DNA of 64,000 bases from JAHIJO01 sp964486075. GTDB lineage: Bacteria; Verrucomicrobiota; Kiritimatiellia; JAAZAB01. Below the pieces are notes generated by a model. That model saw nothing but the letters and a program-made list of their open reading frames with translations. It was not told the origin of the DNA and ran no database searches. Within the stretch, counting starts at the first letter, position 1, and the number at the start of each line of letters is the position of its first letter. The stretch is from the NCBI GenBank assembly GCA_964486075.1, contig CAZALU010000003.1, positions 1 to 64,000 on the forward strand, written 5' to 3'. Below are positions 26,087-35,577 of this stretch, piece by piece. The position numbers were made by a program, and so were the translations under genes.

Positions 26087-28921
26087 TCACGGCGGCGGCG
26101 CAGCCGGCAGCAACTCGGCCGCGCGCATGATCCGGCCAACTTCGGCCACACTGGCGCCAGCGGGGAATTTAGCCAAGTACTGGCGGCAGGTTTCCATGAT
26201 ATCGTCCCTGGCCTTGAATTCCTGTTGCAATTGCAAGCTCTCCATGAAGGCCTCCTCCAGCATGGGCCGCAGTTCGGGGTTGTTGCTATCCGCCAGCAGA
26301 GTCACGCGCATCAAGGAGGCTAACGCTTCCTTCTTCAATCCCTGGCTGATCTGGGTTTTACTCAATTCCATGCTGGCCTTGTTAAGCAGGACGATATTGG
26401 TCGCGCGCGTGGCGACATCGTTCAACATTTCGTAGACCTGCTTGTATTGCCCCAGCCCGCGGTGGGCTCGACCCAGCAGGAATTTGGCATCGTAATAATA
26501 ACCCGACTGCGGAAAACGGGTGAGCAGCGTATTGAGCGCCGTAACAGCTTCGGTGTAATTGGTATTCTCACAGCAGGAAGAGCCCAGGTAGAAATAACCG
26601 TTTTCGAGGAGGCCCATATTAGTCGTGGTCGAGGCGGTCACAATTCGATAGGCGCCAATGGCCTCCGGATATTGACCGGCATCGAACATCGCCCGGCCAA
26701 TGTAAGCGAAAATGGTTTCTTTGCCGTCTGTCAGATAGAAATCCTTGTTGGCCATCATTTTCCTGAAGGCATCCCTGGCGACATCATATTTCTTTATATT
26801 CAGCGCAGATTGCACCAGCGAAACCAATGCGTTTTTACCTTCTGCGGATTTAGGATAGAGCCGGGCCAGCCGATTAAATGTTTCCACGGCCTGGTCGAGC
26901 TGGCCGCGTGCCAACTGAACCGTTCCTTGCAGGCTCATTGTTCTGGGCGCCCAATCGGATTCGGGGTATTTCTGTAATGATTCGGTAGCCAACGCAATGG
27001 CTTCCTGCTGATAGCCCGGCAGCGCCTCGTCCGGGCTTTCCAGGCGGGAGAGACAGAACGCCATCAGGTACAAGGTTTGTTCGAGCATTTCCTGCTGTTT
27101 TTTGCGGGCCGCCGCGGATAGTGTATTATCTTTTTGAGTCAAACGGCCTTCCAAGGCGGCTTTCACGGCCCTGAACTCCTGGAGGGCTTCGCTATATTTT
27201 TCAAGGGAGAGACTACAGTTCGCCAGGCCGAATTGAGCCTGGGGTTTAAGCTTATCATCGCGGTTTTGCGCGATAAATTTTTGAAAATAGACCGCCGCCT
27301 GGTCATATTTTTTGTCGCTGTAGCTCCACCATGCCGCCTGATCGATGGCCTTCAGATAATGGGGATCGTTCGGATACCGGTCAATCAGACGCTTCAAAAA
27401 AGAGGTGGCGGCCGCTTCGTCGCCTGTTTTTTTGCGGATAATCGCCATGCTGAACAAGACCGCCGGCACACTGTCATGCCGTGGAAAATCGGCCAGGAAC
27501 GTTTCGTACATGGCAGCCAACAGGTCCAGGTCCTGTTGCTCGCTGCAGGTTTGGCCGATTTGCAACAACATCGTCCCCGCCCGGGGATTGTCGGCAAAGC
27601 GCTCACCGAGATACTGGGCCGTAACCCTGGCCATCAGGCTGTCCTTTTGATGCACGTAGCAGCGGGCCAGGTTCATCAGCAAGCGCGCGGAATTGGTGGT
27701 ATCGGGATTGCTGTTTAAAATGCGCAGGTACTCGCTTTGCGCTTGCGGATAATTGGTCGCATTATAAAACAGGTTATCCGCCGTCTTCATTTGGGCCAGC
27801 ATGGCCGCATCCGTCGCGGATGGCGCTCCAATGGGCAGGGCGGTTCCCGCGAGCACCGCCACCGGCGCAACTGTTTTACCCAAGGCTTGTAGCTTTTCCC
27901 GGACAGTTTGCGCGCGCGCAGCGGCTTCCGGCGCCCATTCGCTCTCGCCGTAGCCGGCCACGACAGCGTTAAGCTCCTTGAAGGCCAGCAGTAATATCTC
28001 AATGCCTTTGTCCTTATTTTGAACCAAAAGAGATTCCCCGTGTGCCTGGTCGATTTTGCCCAGGAAAAATAATCCGCCGGCCATCGGACTCAAGGACAAA
28101 GGCAGCTTGTCCTTGTCCTTTTGAGCGCGTAAATATTCATCGATCTGTTGAAAAATGGCTTTGTTATCAATCAGTTTTTTGCGGGCCGCTGCGGGATTGC
28201 CCCGGATCAGGTCTATCTGGGCCGTCATAATCACGGCTTGGCAAAAATACAGATCGACGCCCCGCCAGATTACGGTGCGGCACAGTTTGTCGGCCGCTTC
28301 CAGGGCCAGTGCCTGCTCGGCGCCGCTGGCTGCTCTGGCTTGCACTAGATATAGATTGGCCTGCGCGCACTGCAGTTTACTGATCAGCCCCACCTCTTCT
28401 TTGGCGGACAACTGCAGCAGCCGGCCATAGGCTTTAATGGCGCCGCCTAAATCGCCGGTTTTTTCCATGATTTGGGCCGCCCGGTAGGCCGCCTCCAATA
28501 CCAGCGTATTATTGGTGTTCGCGGAATCGGTGCCGGCAACGGCGTTCCGATCGATGAAGTCCGTATAAATCAGAGCGGCTTTTTCCAAATCGTTGACCTG
28601 TAAATATCCATTGGCGATGGCCATCCAGCAGGCCTGCGTTTGGAGGTCTTTGGCCGGCATGGTCTTGATCAGGGCTTCGGCCTCGACAAACTTACGGGAA
28701 GCAACCAGGATTTTAACTCTGATTAATTTTATGCGGTCTGGCAAGCCGGTATCCTGCTGGACAAGCTGTTTGACCAGTTTTTCGGCGTAATCAGGAAACC
28801 CCAACTCGATCAAAGCATCAGCAAATTCAAGGTCCTGCTCCTGCGCCGAAGCGCCAAAAACCTGCACCGCAAAAAGCCCCGGCAGGATCGCCCAAATTAG
28901 TGGCATATATATTCTATTCAC
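26087..28921 (-). CDS. Large exported TPR-repeat protein (944 aa)
   Basis: Signal peptide about 1-25 (LIWAILPGLFAVQVFGASA). The remainder is helix-turn-helix repeats with TPR spacing, for example ALIELGFPDYAEKLVKQLV, ALIYTDFIDRN, DKKYDQAAVYFQKFIAQNRD, EKYSEALQEFRAVK, LDQAVETFNRLARLYPKSAEG, GQYPEAIGAYRIV and YTEAVTALNTLLTRFPQSGYY. It is the YbgF/BamD-type arrangement scaled up. No catalytic residues are evident. It heads module B, 92 nt after the YdjY-domain gene. Periplasmic protein-interaction scaffold is the best guess. Confidence 0.8.
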   Translation of the reverse strand: MNRIYMPLIWAILPGLFAVQVFGASAQEQDLEFADALIELGFPDYAEKLVKQLVQQDTGLPDRIKLIRVKILVASRKFVEAEALIKTMPAKDLQTQACWMAIANGYLQVNDLEKAALIYTDFIDRNAVAGTDSANTNNTLVLEAAYRAAQIMEKTGDLGGAIKAYGRLLQLSAKEEVGLISKLQCAQANLYLVQARAASGAEQALALEAADKLCRTVIWRGVDLYFCQAVIMTAQIDLIRGNPAAARKKLIDNKAIFQQIDEYLRAQKDKDKLPLSLSPMAGGLFFLGKIDQAHGESLLVQNKDKGIEILLLAFKELNAVVAGYGESEWAPEAAARAQTVREKLQALGKTVAPVAVLAGTALPIGAPSATDAAMLAQMKTADNLFYNATNYPQAQSEYLRILNSNPDTTNSARLLMNLARCYVHQKDSLMARVTAQYLGERFADNPRAGTMLLQIGQTCSEQQDLDLLAAMYETFLADFPRHDSVPAVLFSMAIIRKKTGDEAAATSFLKRLIDRYPNDPHYLKAIDQAAWWSYSDKKYDQAAVYFQKFIAQNRDDKLKPQAQFGLANCSLSLEKYSEALQEFRAVKAALEGRLTQKDNTLSAAARKKQQEMLEQTLYLMAFCLSRLESPDEALPGYQQEAIALATESLQKYPESDWAPRTMSLQGTVQLARGQLDQAVETFNRLARLYPKSAEGKNALVSLVQSALNIKKYDVARDAFRKMMANKDFYLTDGKETIFAYIGRAMFDAGQYPEAIGAYRIVTASTTTNMGLLENGYFYLGSSCCENTNYTEAVTALNTLLTRFPQSGYYYDAKFLLGRAHRGLGQYKQVYEMLNDVATRATNIVLLNKASMELSKTQISQGLKKEALASLMRVTLLADSNNPELRPMLEEAFMESLQLQQEFKARDDIMETCRQYLAKFPAGASVAEVGRIMRAAELLPAAPPP

Positions 28922-29013
28922 AAGCTACCCTTGCACATGAATGAACCATTGAATGAACCCCGGCCAACGGTTGATCACGCTTACAATACATTTTTTTGGG
29001 GATCGCGTCAAAA

Positions 29014-30522
29014 TCATTTCGCCGGCTTTTCCAAAAACACATACACAACGTAATTCGCGGCAATGAGCGGGGCGCTAAACTCCGTCAGCTCCCCATAAGG
29101 CAAGTCCGGCTCGGCAAATATAAGGACCACTGCCGGCCGGGCCCGTTGATTGGCCCGCTGACGCTCTTCCGTATCAGCCGCAAGCTGCCAGCTTAGAGCT
29201 GCTGCGTCGGCAACGGGAAACTCCGTGATTTTGAATTGCGGATCCAGCATTGCGCCCACTTGCGGGGCGTCAATCTGGATCAGCTTTCCCGCAAGCCCGC
29301 CATTTTTTTTCGATAACACCAGTTCCCATGGCTGGCCCGCCCGGTTTTCACGCTGCCGCCATTGCTGATTAACCAGGAAAGCGCGATAATATAACTGGCC
29401 TGGCCCAGGCGGCTCCACGCGCATGCCGCCCGCCTTGTCGAGATCAGCAATGATCTGGCAGGCATTTCGCATAGAATCCAGGCGCAGACCCGGATGGAAC
29501 CGCACAGCAACAAAAGCATCGTCGCCCTGCTCCTGCAGTTCTTGGAGGACTAGACTCAGGCTATCCGGGCGCAATCCCTGGTTCAGCGCCTTGCCTTCTG
29601 GGCCACTGAGCCGAAACGTCAGTTCCTGCGCCTCCGGCCGGAGGTGTTTATTACCGAAGCTGCTCTGGACCGCATTCGACCCAGGCGAACCGGGAACAAA
29701 CGTCGGCGCCACATCCAGGACCAGATCTTTAACCCGCGTCCGGCCGTCCTTGTATTCCGGTTCCAGGAACAGACTGAACAAAGCGCCCCTGTCCAGGGCA
29801 AACTCCGGGTTGACCACCTGCTCTCCATACACTTCGCTTTTATGCGTTATACGCGGAATATCCAGCACCGAGTACGGCTCGTTATAAATCGAAATAACTG
29901 CTTTCGGTTCCCAGGCGTCGGCGCCGTATTCCTGGCCGTTGTTCGCCAGTGGGACCATGACTGAACCGGTAAAGACAAAACCATTTTCCGGCAAAGTCTG
30001 ACCAGTTTTAGTATCCAGGATCAAGCGCTCAATCCGAAGCGGGGTTGAGACAGACCCCTGGCCGCAGGAAACCAAGCTGACCAACACGCGTTCACCTTTG
30101 GGCCACATCCGGAGCTGTCGCGGATCATAGGGAGCGCCGGCCTTCATCCCAATAAACTCCAGAGCCTTGTGGATATCGCTCGGCCTGGCAAAGGCAACGA
30201 GGAGCGCCTCGTAAGCATGTTGACTTGTTTCCGAGATCAGCAGAAACTCCACGATATTATTGCTGGAAAGTCCGGTGCTTTCGACCATGACCTCGACCCG
30301 CTGCCGCTTGCGGTCAGCCAGCAGTCCCGGCAGGAGCATGATATCCGCGTTTCCCTTGTAGAGGATCGCATTGGTGGCATCGATCTGTTGGACGCGCGCT
30401 TTATTTTCAAGGGACACCGCAAGTCCCGGAAGCGGTTCTCCGTCCGCCTGGACAGGCTCGGTCAGAGCGACAAAAAAAACCGCAGCCGTGGCCAACAAAC
30501 ATAGCCAGCGTCGCCTAGCCAT
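29014..30522 (-). CDS. Exported YdjY-domain protein
   Basis: 502 aa from the ATG at 30522, which gives a clean signal peptide (ARRRWLCLLATAAVFFVALTEPVQA). In-frame ATG/TTG codons up to 30582 would add a hydrophilic extension. Residues about 65-150 fit the YdjY domain, with the run VEFLLISETSQHAYEALLV and RPSDIHKALEFIGMKAG. The rest is strand-rich and unrecognised; the end has RPAVVLIFAEPDLPYGEL. It sits between the giant toroid fusion and the TPR-944 gene, so it likely belongs to this envelope system. YdjY function is not established. Confidence 0.65.
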   Translation of the reverse strand: MARRRWLCLLATAAVFFVALTEPVQADGEPLPGLAVSLENKARVQQIDATNAILYKGNADIMLLPGLLADRKRQRVEVMVESTGLSSNNIVEFLLISETSQHAYEALLVAFARPSDIHKALEFIGMKAGAPYDPRQLRMWPKGERVLVSLVSCGQGSVSTPLRIERLILDTKTGQTLPENGFVFTGSVMVPLANNGQEYGADAWEPKAVISIYNEPYSVLDIPRITHKSEVYGEQVVNPEFALDRGALFSLFLEPEYKDGRTRVKDLVLDVAPTFVPGSPGSNAVQSSFGNKHLRPEAQELTFRLSGPEGKALNQGLRPDSLSLVLQELQEQGDDAFVAVRFHPGLRLDSMRNACQIIADLDKAGGMRVEPPGPGQLYYRAFLVNQQWRQRENRAGQPWELVLSKKNGGLAGKLIQIDAPQVGAMLDPQFKITEFPVADAAALSWQLAADTEERQRANQRARPAVVLIFAEPDLPYGELTEFSAPLIAANYVVYVFLEKPAK

Positions 30523-30655
30523 ACCCGCCCCCGGCGCATAATACATCATAACGTGCGAAATCATTGTGATAGCATCGCTCAATGAATGGGTATTCCGTTT
30601 GGACTAAAAAAGGTATCAAGTCACCGGACATGCTGCTACAACTCGAATCGGCGTG

Positions 30656-33600
30656 TCATTTCTGCTTGTAGAGCGGCAGAAAGCGATAGTAGACCTCCAG
30701 GCACAGCGCTCCGGCGGCGGTCGAATAAATGCGTCCGCCGCGCGCGCCAAGGTGGCCGACCGGATCCCAACTGCCCGCCGCCGGGCCGGATTTACGGCGC
30801 CCTTCCAGCAGAGCCTTGGTCAGACTCGCATTCCAGGCATCGAACTCCTGCGCTCCTGAAAGATAAAGGGCCAAGGTGGCATAGTACCAGTAATACAGAT
30901 GCACCTTGCGGTTCTTAGGATCCCAGGCCGGCAGGTTCTGCATGATGTAGGCCGTGGATTCGGCCTGGCCCCGATTGCGTTTATTTTCCGCCATGAACAA
31001 CTGGCAAAATGCTCCCTCCGCGGTCATAACCGGGGTCACGGCGTGGCGGGGCTTGTAGGAATACAAGCCGCCCTCGGCGCCATGCCGCACCTGGTCCAGC
31101 CAGTTTTCCGTCCATTTAATCGTTTGCTCCGGCACTTGGATGCCCGCGATTTGGGCGCTCTTGAGTGCCAAAATTTGCCAGCCGGTGACGGAGGTATCGC
31201 TGTCGTCGCGCGGTTCATAGCGCCAGCCGGCTTCCGGCGTCTGCGCATCCACGATGAACTGTACCGCGCGTCGGGCCGGATCGAGAAGCCGCGCGTCGCC
31301 GGTCAGGGAATAGGACTCGCACAGGGCGGCCGTGGCTATCGCCTGGCCATACATCTGGCCGGCGCCACGGATATCGCCATCCTCCTTCTCGCAGTTCAAC
31401 AGCCAATCAAGAGCTTTGCGTACAGTTTCCTGGTGCGCGTCTGCGAGATGTGTGTAGCCGGCGCCAAGATAGGCCAGCAGTGACAGACCCGTCACGGCCA
31501 CATCTTCGTTGACCAGATCGCCGGCCCCGCCGCATTCCTTGACTCCCTTAAATCCGTCAATATCCCAACGCCCGTCAGCGCTCTGTGTGCTGCTTAGCCA
31601 ATCCAGGGCCTGCTCGACCGCTTGCTCGGTCTGTTCCGTGCCGCCCAGTTCCTTGATGAACTGCTTGCGTTTCTGCGGCTTGCGCATCTGGTAAATGGCT
31701 TTATCGGGGACAAAGCCCGGCTTCGGCGCACTGCCCACCGACAGGATCGAACGGCGCGGAGCCCGCTCGGATCCCGCAATCGATATATCGGACGTCACAG
31801 GCGCCTGCGGCGGTCCCTCGCTCAAGCTAACATCCATTCGGGCCGGGCCGCGCTCGCCGGCGCCGATCACCGGCGCCGCCAGTTCTCCCAGTCCGCTGCC
31901 CGACTGGGATGCGAGCAGCAACGTCCCGCCAGCGCCGGATTTTGTCACTCGCAACGAGCCAACAGGCACAATGCCCGCTTTGGCCTTGCCGCCCCCCGCA
32001 GAACCGCGGCGCACAACCGGCGCTGTCAGTGCTGGGCCACTTGAATCCGCCACGCTGGCAGACGTATTCATGCCGGCCAGCGATTCGTTCCGGTCCGTTC
32101 CTGCCGTCGCCGGGCGGCCGACGCCCTGGAGACCGGATGCAACCACGAGCGTCCCCGCCGGTCTGCCGGCTGCGTTGGCGTCGGCGCGGCCCGGCGCCTG
32201 CAAACGCTGCACCGCAACCTTGGAACCGGAGGCGCTACCGGCTTTGCCCGGCATCAGTTCAGACTGGCCACGTCCAGAGCTTGCATCCCCGCCGCCCGCC
32301 AGGCGACGGCCTCCGCTACGCTGATTTTCCACACCGCTAACTCTGCCGGCAGAGATCATCGTATCGCCGGCCGTGAGTGTTAATGAGGCGCCTGTTTCTA
32401 TCTGCTCCACACCGCTGGCGGCCGCAGCCTCCTGCGCCGGAGGCACGCCACTGCCACTGCCGCTGCCCTGCCTCACGAACGAGCCCTGACTGACCGGTAG
32501 ATCAGTACGCCCGGTCGGCGACGGACGGTCTATACCGCCGGCCGCGACGGAAGCGCCGGCAAACTTACTCCGCCCAGTGATCAACGCAACCGGACGCGCT
32601 TCCGATTCTCCACCTGGCAAGCCGTTGCCCGCAGTACCGGGTACTGTCTGTGCCGGCGAACCCATATCGGTCAAACCCAATCCACCTAAATTAGCCCCCC
32701 CGGCCCGTGCGCCCGCCAGTTGTTCCCGGACTTCGCTGGAGGCAGAATCCCTGGCCTGAAGCATCCCTCCCGATCCGGCGATCAGGGTCCCGGGTGCCAC
32801 CGCGCTTCCATGGCTCGCGGCAACAGGTTTAGAAATGACACGGGTAGCCGCAATCTGTGCGCCCGCCAACCCGCCGCTGCGCTTCAGCGCCGGTAGATCG
32901 GACGGTCCCAACTCGCCGCCGGCCGGGCCGCCGCCTGTTCCCCGCTCATCATACACCAAATCCATTTTTCGGGCCGCGCCCCCGAGGGACTGCACCTCGA
33001 TCCTGTCCGTGGGCAGATCGGAAACAACATCCCGAACGGATGGCGCGGTCGATATCGGTTCGGCAAAAGCGCCGTCGGCCACTCCACTCCGGATCGGCTC
33101 ATTGAACACCGCGGCATAGGCAACTCCCGCTCGCGGTTCAGAGCCAGTCGCCAGCGCTGTTTCAGGCACAGCCGTTTGCCCGCGGGCCGCTTGCCATTGT
33201 CCGCGGGCCGTCGGCGCGGCCGCCAAAACAACCTGCCCCGGTTCACCCGCCTGCGGGATGGCCAGCAGCGCCTGGGCACCGCTCATCCTCAGCGGGTCAA
33301 GCTGCACGGCATTTGCAGACGCATCGGCCGCCAGCCCGGCCACCTCGCTCTGCTTGCGTTCGATCCCATCAGGCACAGCCGAAGCCAGGCTGCCCGCCGA
33401 CATCTTGGCCGCCTGGCCCTCGATTTGTACCGTCGGCATGCGCTGCCCGGCTGTGCGCGGCGCGCCACCGGCCAGCTTGGCCAGCTTCAGCTCGGCGCTT
33501 GGGCCGGCCTGCGCTGGCAACTCGTCATTGCCGGATGCGCGTCCATCCCCGACAGCCTGGGCCGGAACTGCCACACGCTCCACCCCTACCCTGGCAACAA

Positions 33601-35071
33601 CAGGTTGAATGCCGTCTTTAACTTCCGCCTGGCGCGGCGCTGCCGCCGCGAGGTCTATCCGCGTCTGGGCCGGCACCGCATCCTTCAGACCGGCTTGAGG
33701 AGCGGCCGGTTGCGTGGTCTGGAGCGCGAGAGATGACTGGTCTATGGACCCCTGATCCTTCAAGGCCATCCAGTCATCCCGCCCGGACTGATCCGCCGAA
33801 GCAACCTGCTCCGGTTCACCCACCGGCGGGATGGCCAGCAGCGCCTGGGCACCGCTCATCCTCAGCGGGTCAAGCTGCACGGCATTTGCAGACGCATCGG
33901 CCGCCAGCCCGGCCACCTCGCTCTGCTTGCGTTCGATCCCATCAGGCACAGCCGAAGCCAGGCTGCCCGCCGACATCTTGGCCGCCTGGCCCTCGATTTG
34001 TACCGTCGGCATGCGCTGCCCGGCTGTGCGCGGCGCGCCACCGGCCAGCTTGGCCAGCTTCAGCTCGGCGCTTGGGCCGGCCTGCGCTGGCAACTCGTCA
34101 TTGCCGGATGCGCGTCCATCCCCGACAGCCTGGGCCGGAACTGCCACACGCTCCACCCCTACCCTGGCAACAACAGGTTGAATGCCGTCTTTAACTTCCG
34201 CCTGGCGCGGCGCTGCCGCCGCGAGGTCTATCCACGTCTGGGCCGGCACCGCATCCTTCAGACCGGCTTGAGGAGCGGTCGGTTGCGTGGTCTGGAGCGC
34301 GAGAGATGACTGATCTATGGGCGCAGGCGCCATATCAAAGGGCTTCTCACTTGCGCCTGGTTCCTCGTATTTGGTTTCCGGTTCGCGCCGGAGCGATTGC
34401 TGCAACGCTATGTTTGCTGGAGCCACCTCGATCGGATTATCCGGCAGGGTTTCCAGCAGCTCGTCCATGACCTGTTTTGGCGATACCATTGCGGGCGCAT
34501 CCAGCTCCACGCGCCCCGCTATCCGCGCATCGGGTTCCGGCAATGTAGCCTGCGCTCTTGAAACCACTCCTGCCAACGGTTCGCTCCCAGCGGCCCGATC
34601 GGTATCGAGGTGCGCATGGCCATCAACCCACTGGGCGCGCATCGGCTCGGTCCGCACGCTGCGACTGGCCAGCGACTCCCTGTGGGAAGGTATTCCGATC
34701 TCGATCCTATGGGTCCTATGGGAAAGTGGTTGCGGCCCGACTGCCGGGCGCGACTCATCAACCGGCATGACGCTGAACAGGGACAGCGAAAGCAGATGCA
34801 AAACAACGCTAAGCGCGAAGCAGACCGCAAGCAGCTCGGGGCGCTGACGGCGCCTCAACAAGGCAACCACCAGCAGGGCGCCAATGGCCAGGCATAGGAA
34901 AAGCTTGAGCAACGGGTAGTCGAAACCTTCCTGCACGCCAAGCACCAAAGGCTCGACCTGCGGTTTAAGAGGCAGCGCCCATAGCAAGCCAGGCAGGCAA
35001 GCCAGGACGGCCGTCAAGCCCAGCCTGCTCACGCATCGGATCCAAAGACAGGTCTTATAAAATAAAGGCAT
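30656..35071 (-). CDS. Giant TonB/TolA-anchored protein with low-complexity linker and C-terminal toroid (module A effector)
   Basis: 1471 aa. Three hydrophobic segments at about 14-34, 54-73 and 80-102; the third carries Ser88-x3-His92 (ALSVVLHLL), the SxxxH motif of TonB/TolA. Residues about 105-1130 are Ala/Gly/Pro/Ser-rich low complexity, including a recent internal duplication (residues about 251-423 and 442-614). The last ~330 residues are squalene-cyclase-like repeats (VEQALDWLSSTQSADGRWD, VRKALDWLLNCEKEDGD, RDDSDTSVTGWQILALKSAQ, AGALCLEVYYRFLPLYKQK). DDSDTS replaces the DxDD catalytic motif. Organisation parallels TolA: anchor, long periplasm-spanning arm, globular end. No strong ribosome site precedes the ATG. 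Confidence 0.8.
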   Translation of the reverse strand: MPLFYKTCLWIRCVSRLGLTAVLACLPGLLWALPLKPQVEPLVLGVQEGFDYPLLKLFLCLAIGALLVVALLRRRQRPELLAVCFALSVVLHLLSLSLFSVMPVDESRPAVGPQPLSHRTHRIEIGIPSHRESLASRSVRTEPMRAQWVDGHAHLDTDRAAGSEPLAGVVSRAQATLPEPDARIAGRVELDAPAMVSPKQVMDELLETLPDNPIEVAPANIALQQSLRREPETKYEEPGASEKPFDMAPAPIDQSSLALQTTQPTAPQAGLKDAVPAQTWIDLAAAAPRQAEVKDGIQPVVARVGVERVAVPAQAVGDGRASGNDELPAQAGPSAELKLAKLAGGAPRTAGQRMPTVQIEGQAAKMSAGSLASAVPDGIERKQSEVAGLAADASANAVQLDPLRMSGAQALLAIPPVGEPEQVASADQSGRDDWMALKDQGSIDQSSLALQTTQPAAPQAGLKDAVPAQTRIDLAAAAPRQAEVKDGIQPVVARVGVERVAVPAQAVGDGRASGNDELPAQAGPSAELKLAKLAGGAPRTAGQRMPTVQIEGQAAKMSAGSLASAVPDGIERKQSEVAGLAADASANAVQLDPLRMSGAQALLAIPQAGEPGQVVLAAAPTARGQWQAARGQTAVPETALATGSEPRAGVAYAAVFNEPIRSGVADGAFAEPISTAPSVRDVVSDLPTDRIEVQSLGGAARKMDLVYDERGTGGGPAGGELGPSDLPALKRSGGLAGAQIAATRVISKPVAASHGSAVAPGTLIAGSGGMLQARDSASSEVREQLAGARAGGANLGGLGLTDMGSPAQTVPGTAGNGLPGGESEARPVALITGRSKFAGASVAAGGIDRPSPTGRTDLPVSQGSFVRQGSGSGSGVPPAQEAAAASGVEQIETGASLTLTAGDTMISAGRVSGVENQRSGGRRLAGGGDASSGRGQSELMPGKAGSASGSKVAVQRLQAPGRADANAAGRPAGTLVVASGLQGVGRPATAGTDRNESLAGMNTSASVADSSGPALTAPVVRRGSAGGGKAKAGIVPVGSLRVTKSGAGGTLLLASQSGSGLGELAAPVIGAGERGPARMDVSLSEGPPQAPVTSDISIAGSERAPRRSILSVGSAPKPGFVPDKAIYQMRKPQKRKQFIKELGGTEQTEQAVEQALDWLSSTQSADGRWDIDGFKGVKECGGAGDLVNEDVAVTGLSLLAYLGAGYTHLADAHQETVRKALDWLLNCEKEDGDIRGAGQMYGQAIATAALCESYSLTGDARLLDPARRAVQFIVDAQTPEAGWRYEPRDDSDTSVTGWQILALKSAQIAGIQVPEQTIKWTENWLDQVRHGAEGGLYSYKPRHAVTPVMTAEGAFCQLFMAENKRNRGQAESTAYIMQNLPAWDPKNRKVHLYYWYYATLALYLSGAQEFDAWNASLTKALLEGRRKSGPAAGSWDPVGHLGARGGRIYSTAAGALCLEVYYRFLPLYKQK
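33229..33747 (-). repeat. 519-nt direct repeat, copy 1 (inside the 1471-aa gene)
   Basis: Nearly identical to 33802-34320 at an offset of 573 nt (191 codons); I count about six mismatches. The reading frame is kept. It encodes part of the low-complexity arm (about residues 442-614). Confidence 0.95.
33802..34320 (-). repeat. 519-nt direct repeat, copy 2 (inside the 1471-aa gene)
   Basis: Partner of 33229-33747, separated from it by 54 nt of unique sequence. It encodes about residues 251-423 of the arm. Confidence 0.95.
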
Positions 35072-35163
35072 AAAATTGATTACTTAGCATGTAATGCATC
35101 GGTTATGGGAGGAGAGACAGCGCAATCATGGCTGTAGTCGCCCCGCCATGGCCCAGTGATCCG

Positions 35164-35577
35164 TTACGTATCGAGCTTGCGAGTCGTGAGATAGGTATGG
35201 GCCACCCCGTTTTTCTCGCATACATCCAGGATGTTAACAGCAAACTGCAGGATGGTATCCCGGTCACCCCGAATCACCACGGACTGCTGAGGATCCGCCT
35301 TGACGGCGGCGGACAGCAGGCTGTCGATATCCTCGATAGTGCGCTGTTTGCCCGCGATCATAAAAGATCCCTCGCGCGTGACATTGACCACAATTTCCAT
35401 GGGCGTTTCCGTGATGGGGCGCGCATCGCGACTCAGCGGCGGATGCACCCGCACATCGCGTTCGATATCAGCGAATTTTGTCGCCATCATGAAGAAAATG
35501 AGCAGGAACATCATCGTGTCAATCATCGGAATCACGTTGATTCCTAAAAATTCATGATCCACTCGCCGGATTCTCAT
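35164..35577 (-). CDS. exbD: ExbD/TolR-family protein (module A)
   Basis: 137 aa. The helix NVIPMIDTMMFLLIFFMMAT (about 14-33) keeps the conserved Asp; the periplasmic part has VVIRGDRDTILQFAVNILDVCEKNGV, the family end motif. The ATG overlaps the exbB stop (ATGA), with GGAGGAG as ribosome site, so stoichiometric co-translation with ExbB is likely. The giant toroid fusion is encoded 92 nt downstream. Confidence 0.92.
   Translation of the reverse strand: MRIRRVDHEFLGINVIPMIDTMMFLLIFFMMATKFADIERDVRVHPPLSRDARPITETPMEIVVNVTREGSFMIAGKQRTIEDIDSLLSAAVKADPQQSVVIRGDRDTILQFAVNILDVCEKNGVAHTYLTTRKLDT

Noticed and set aside
33733..34194. Identical + strand frames in both copies of the 519-nt repeat looked like a duplicated gene.
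   Set aside because: They are antisense to the low-complexity arm of the 1471-aa protein and the translations are Pro/Arg/Ser-rich shadow sequence.
35128..35547. A 139-codon + strand open frame opposite exbD.
   Set aside because: It is antisense to a clear ExbD with conserved Asp and a strong ribosome site; codon pattern follows from the GC-rich opposite strand.
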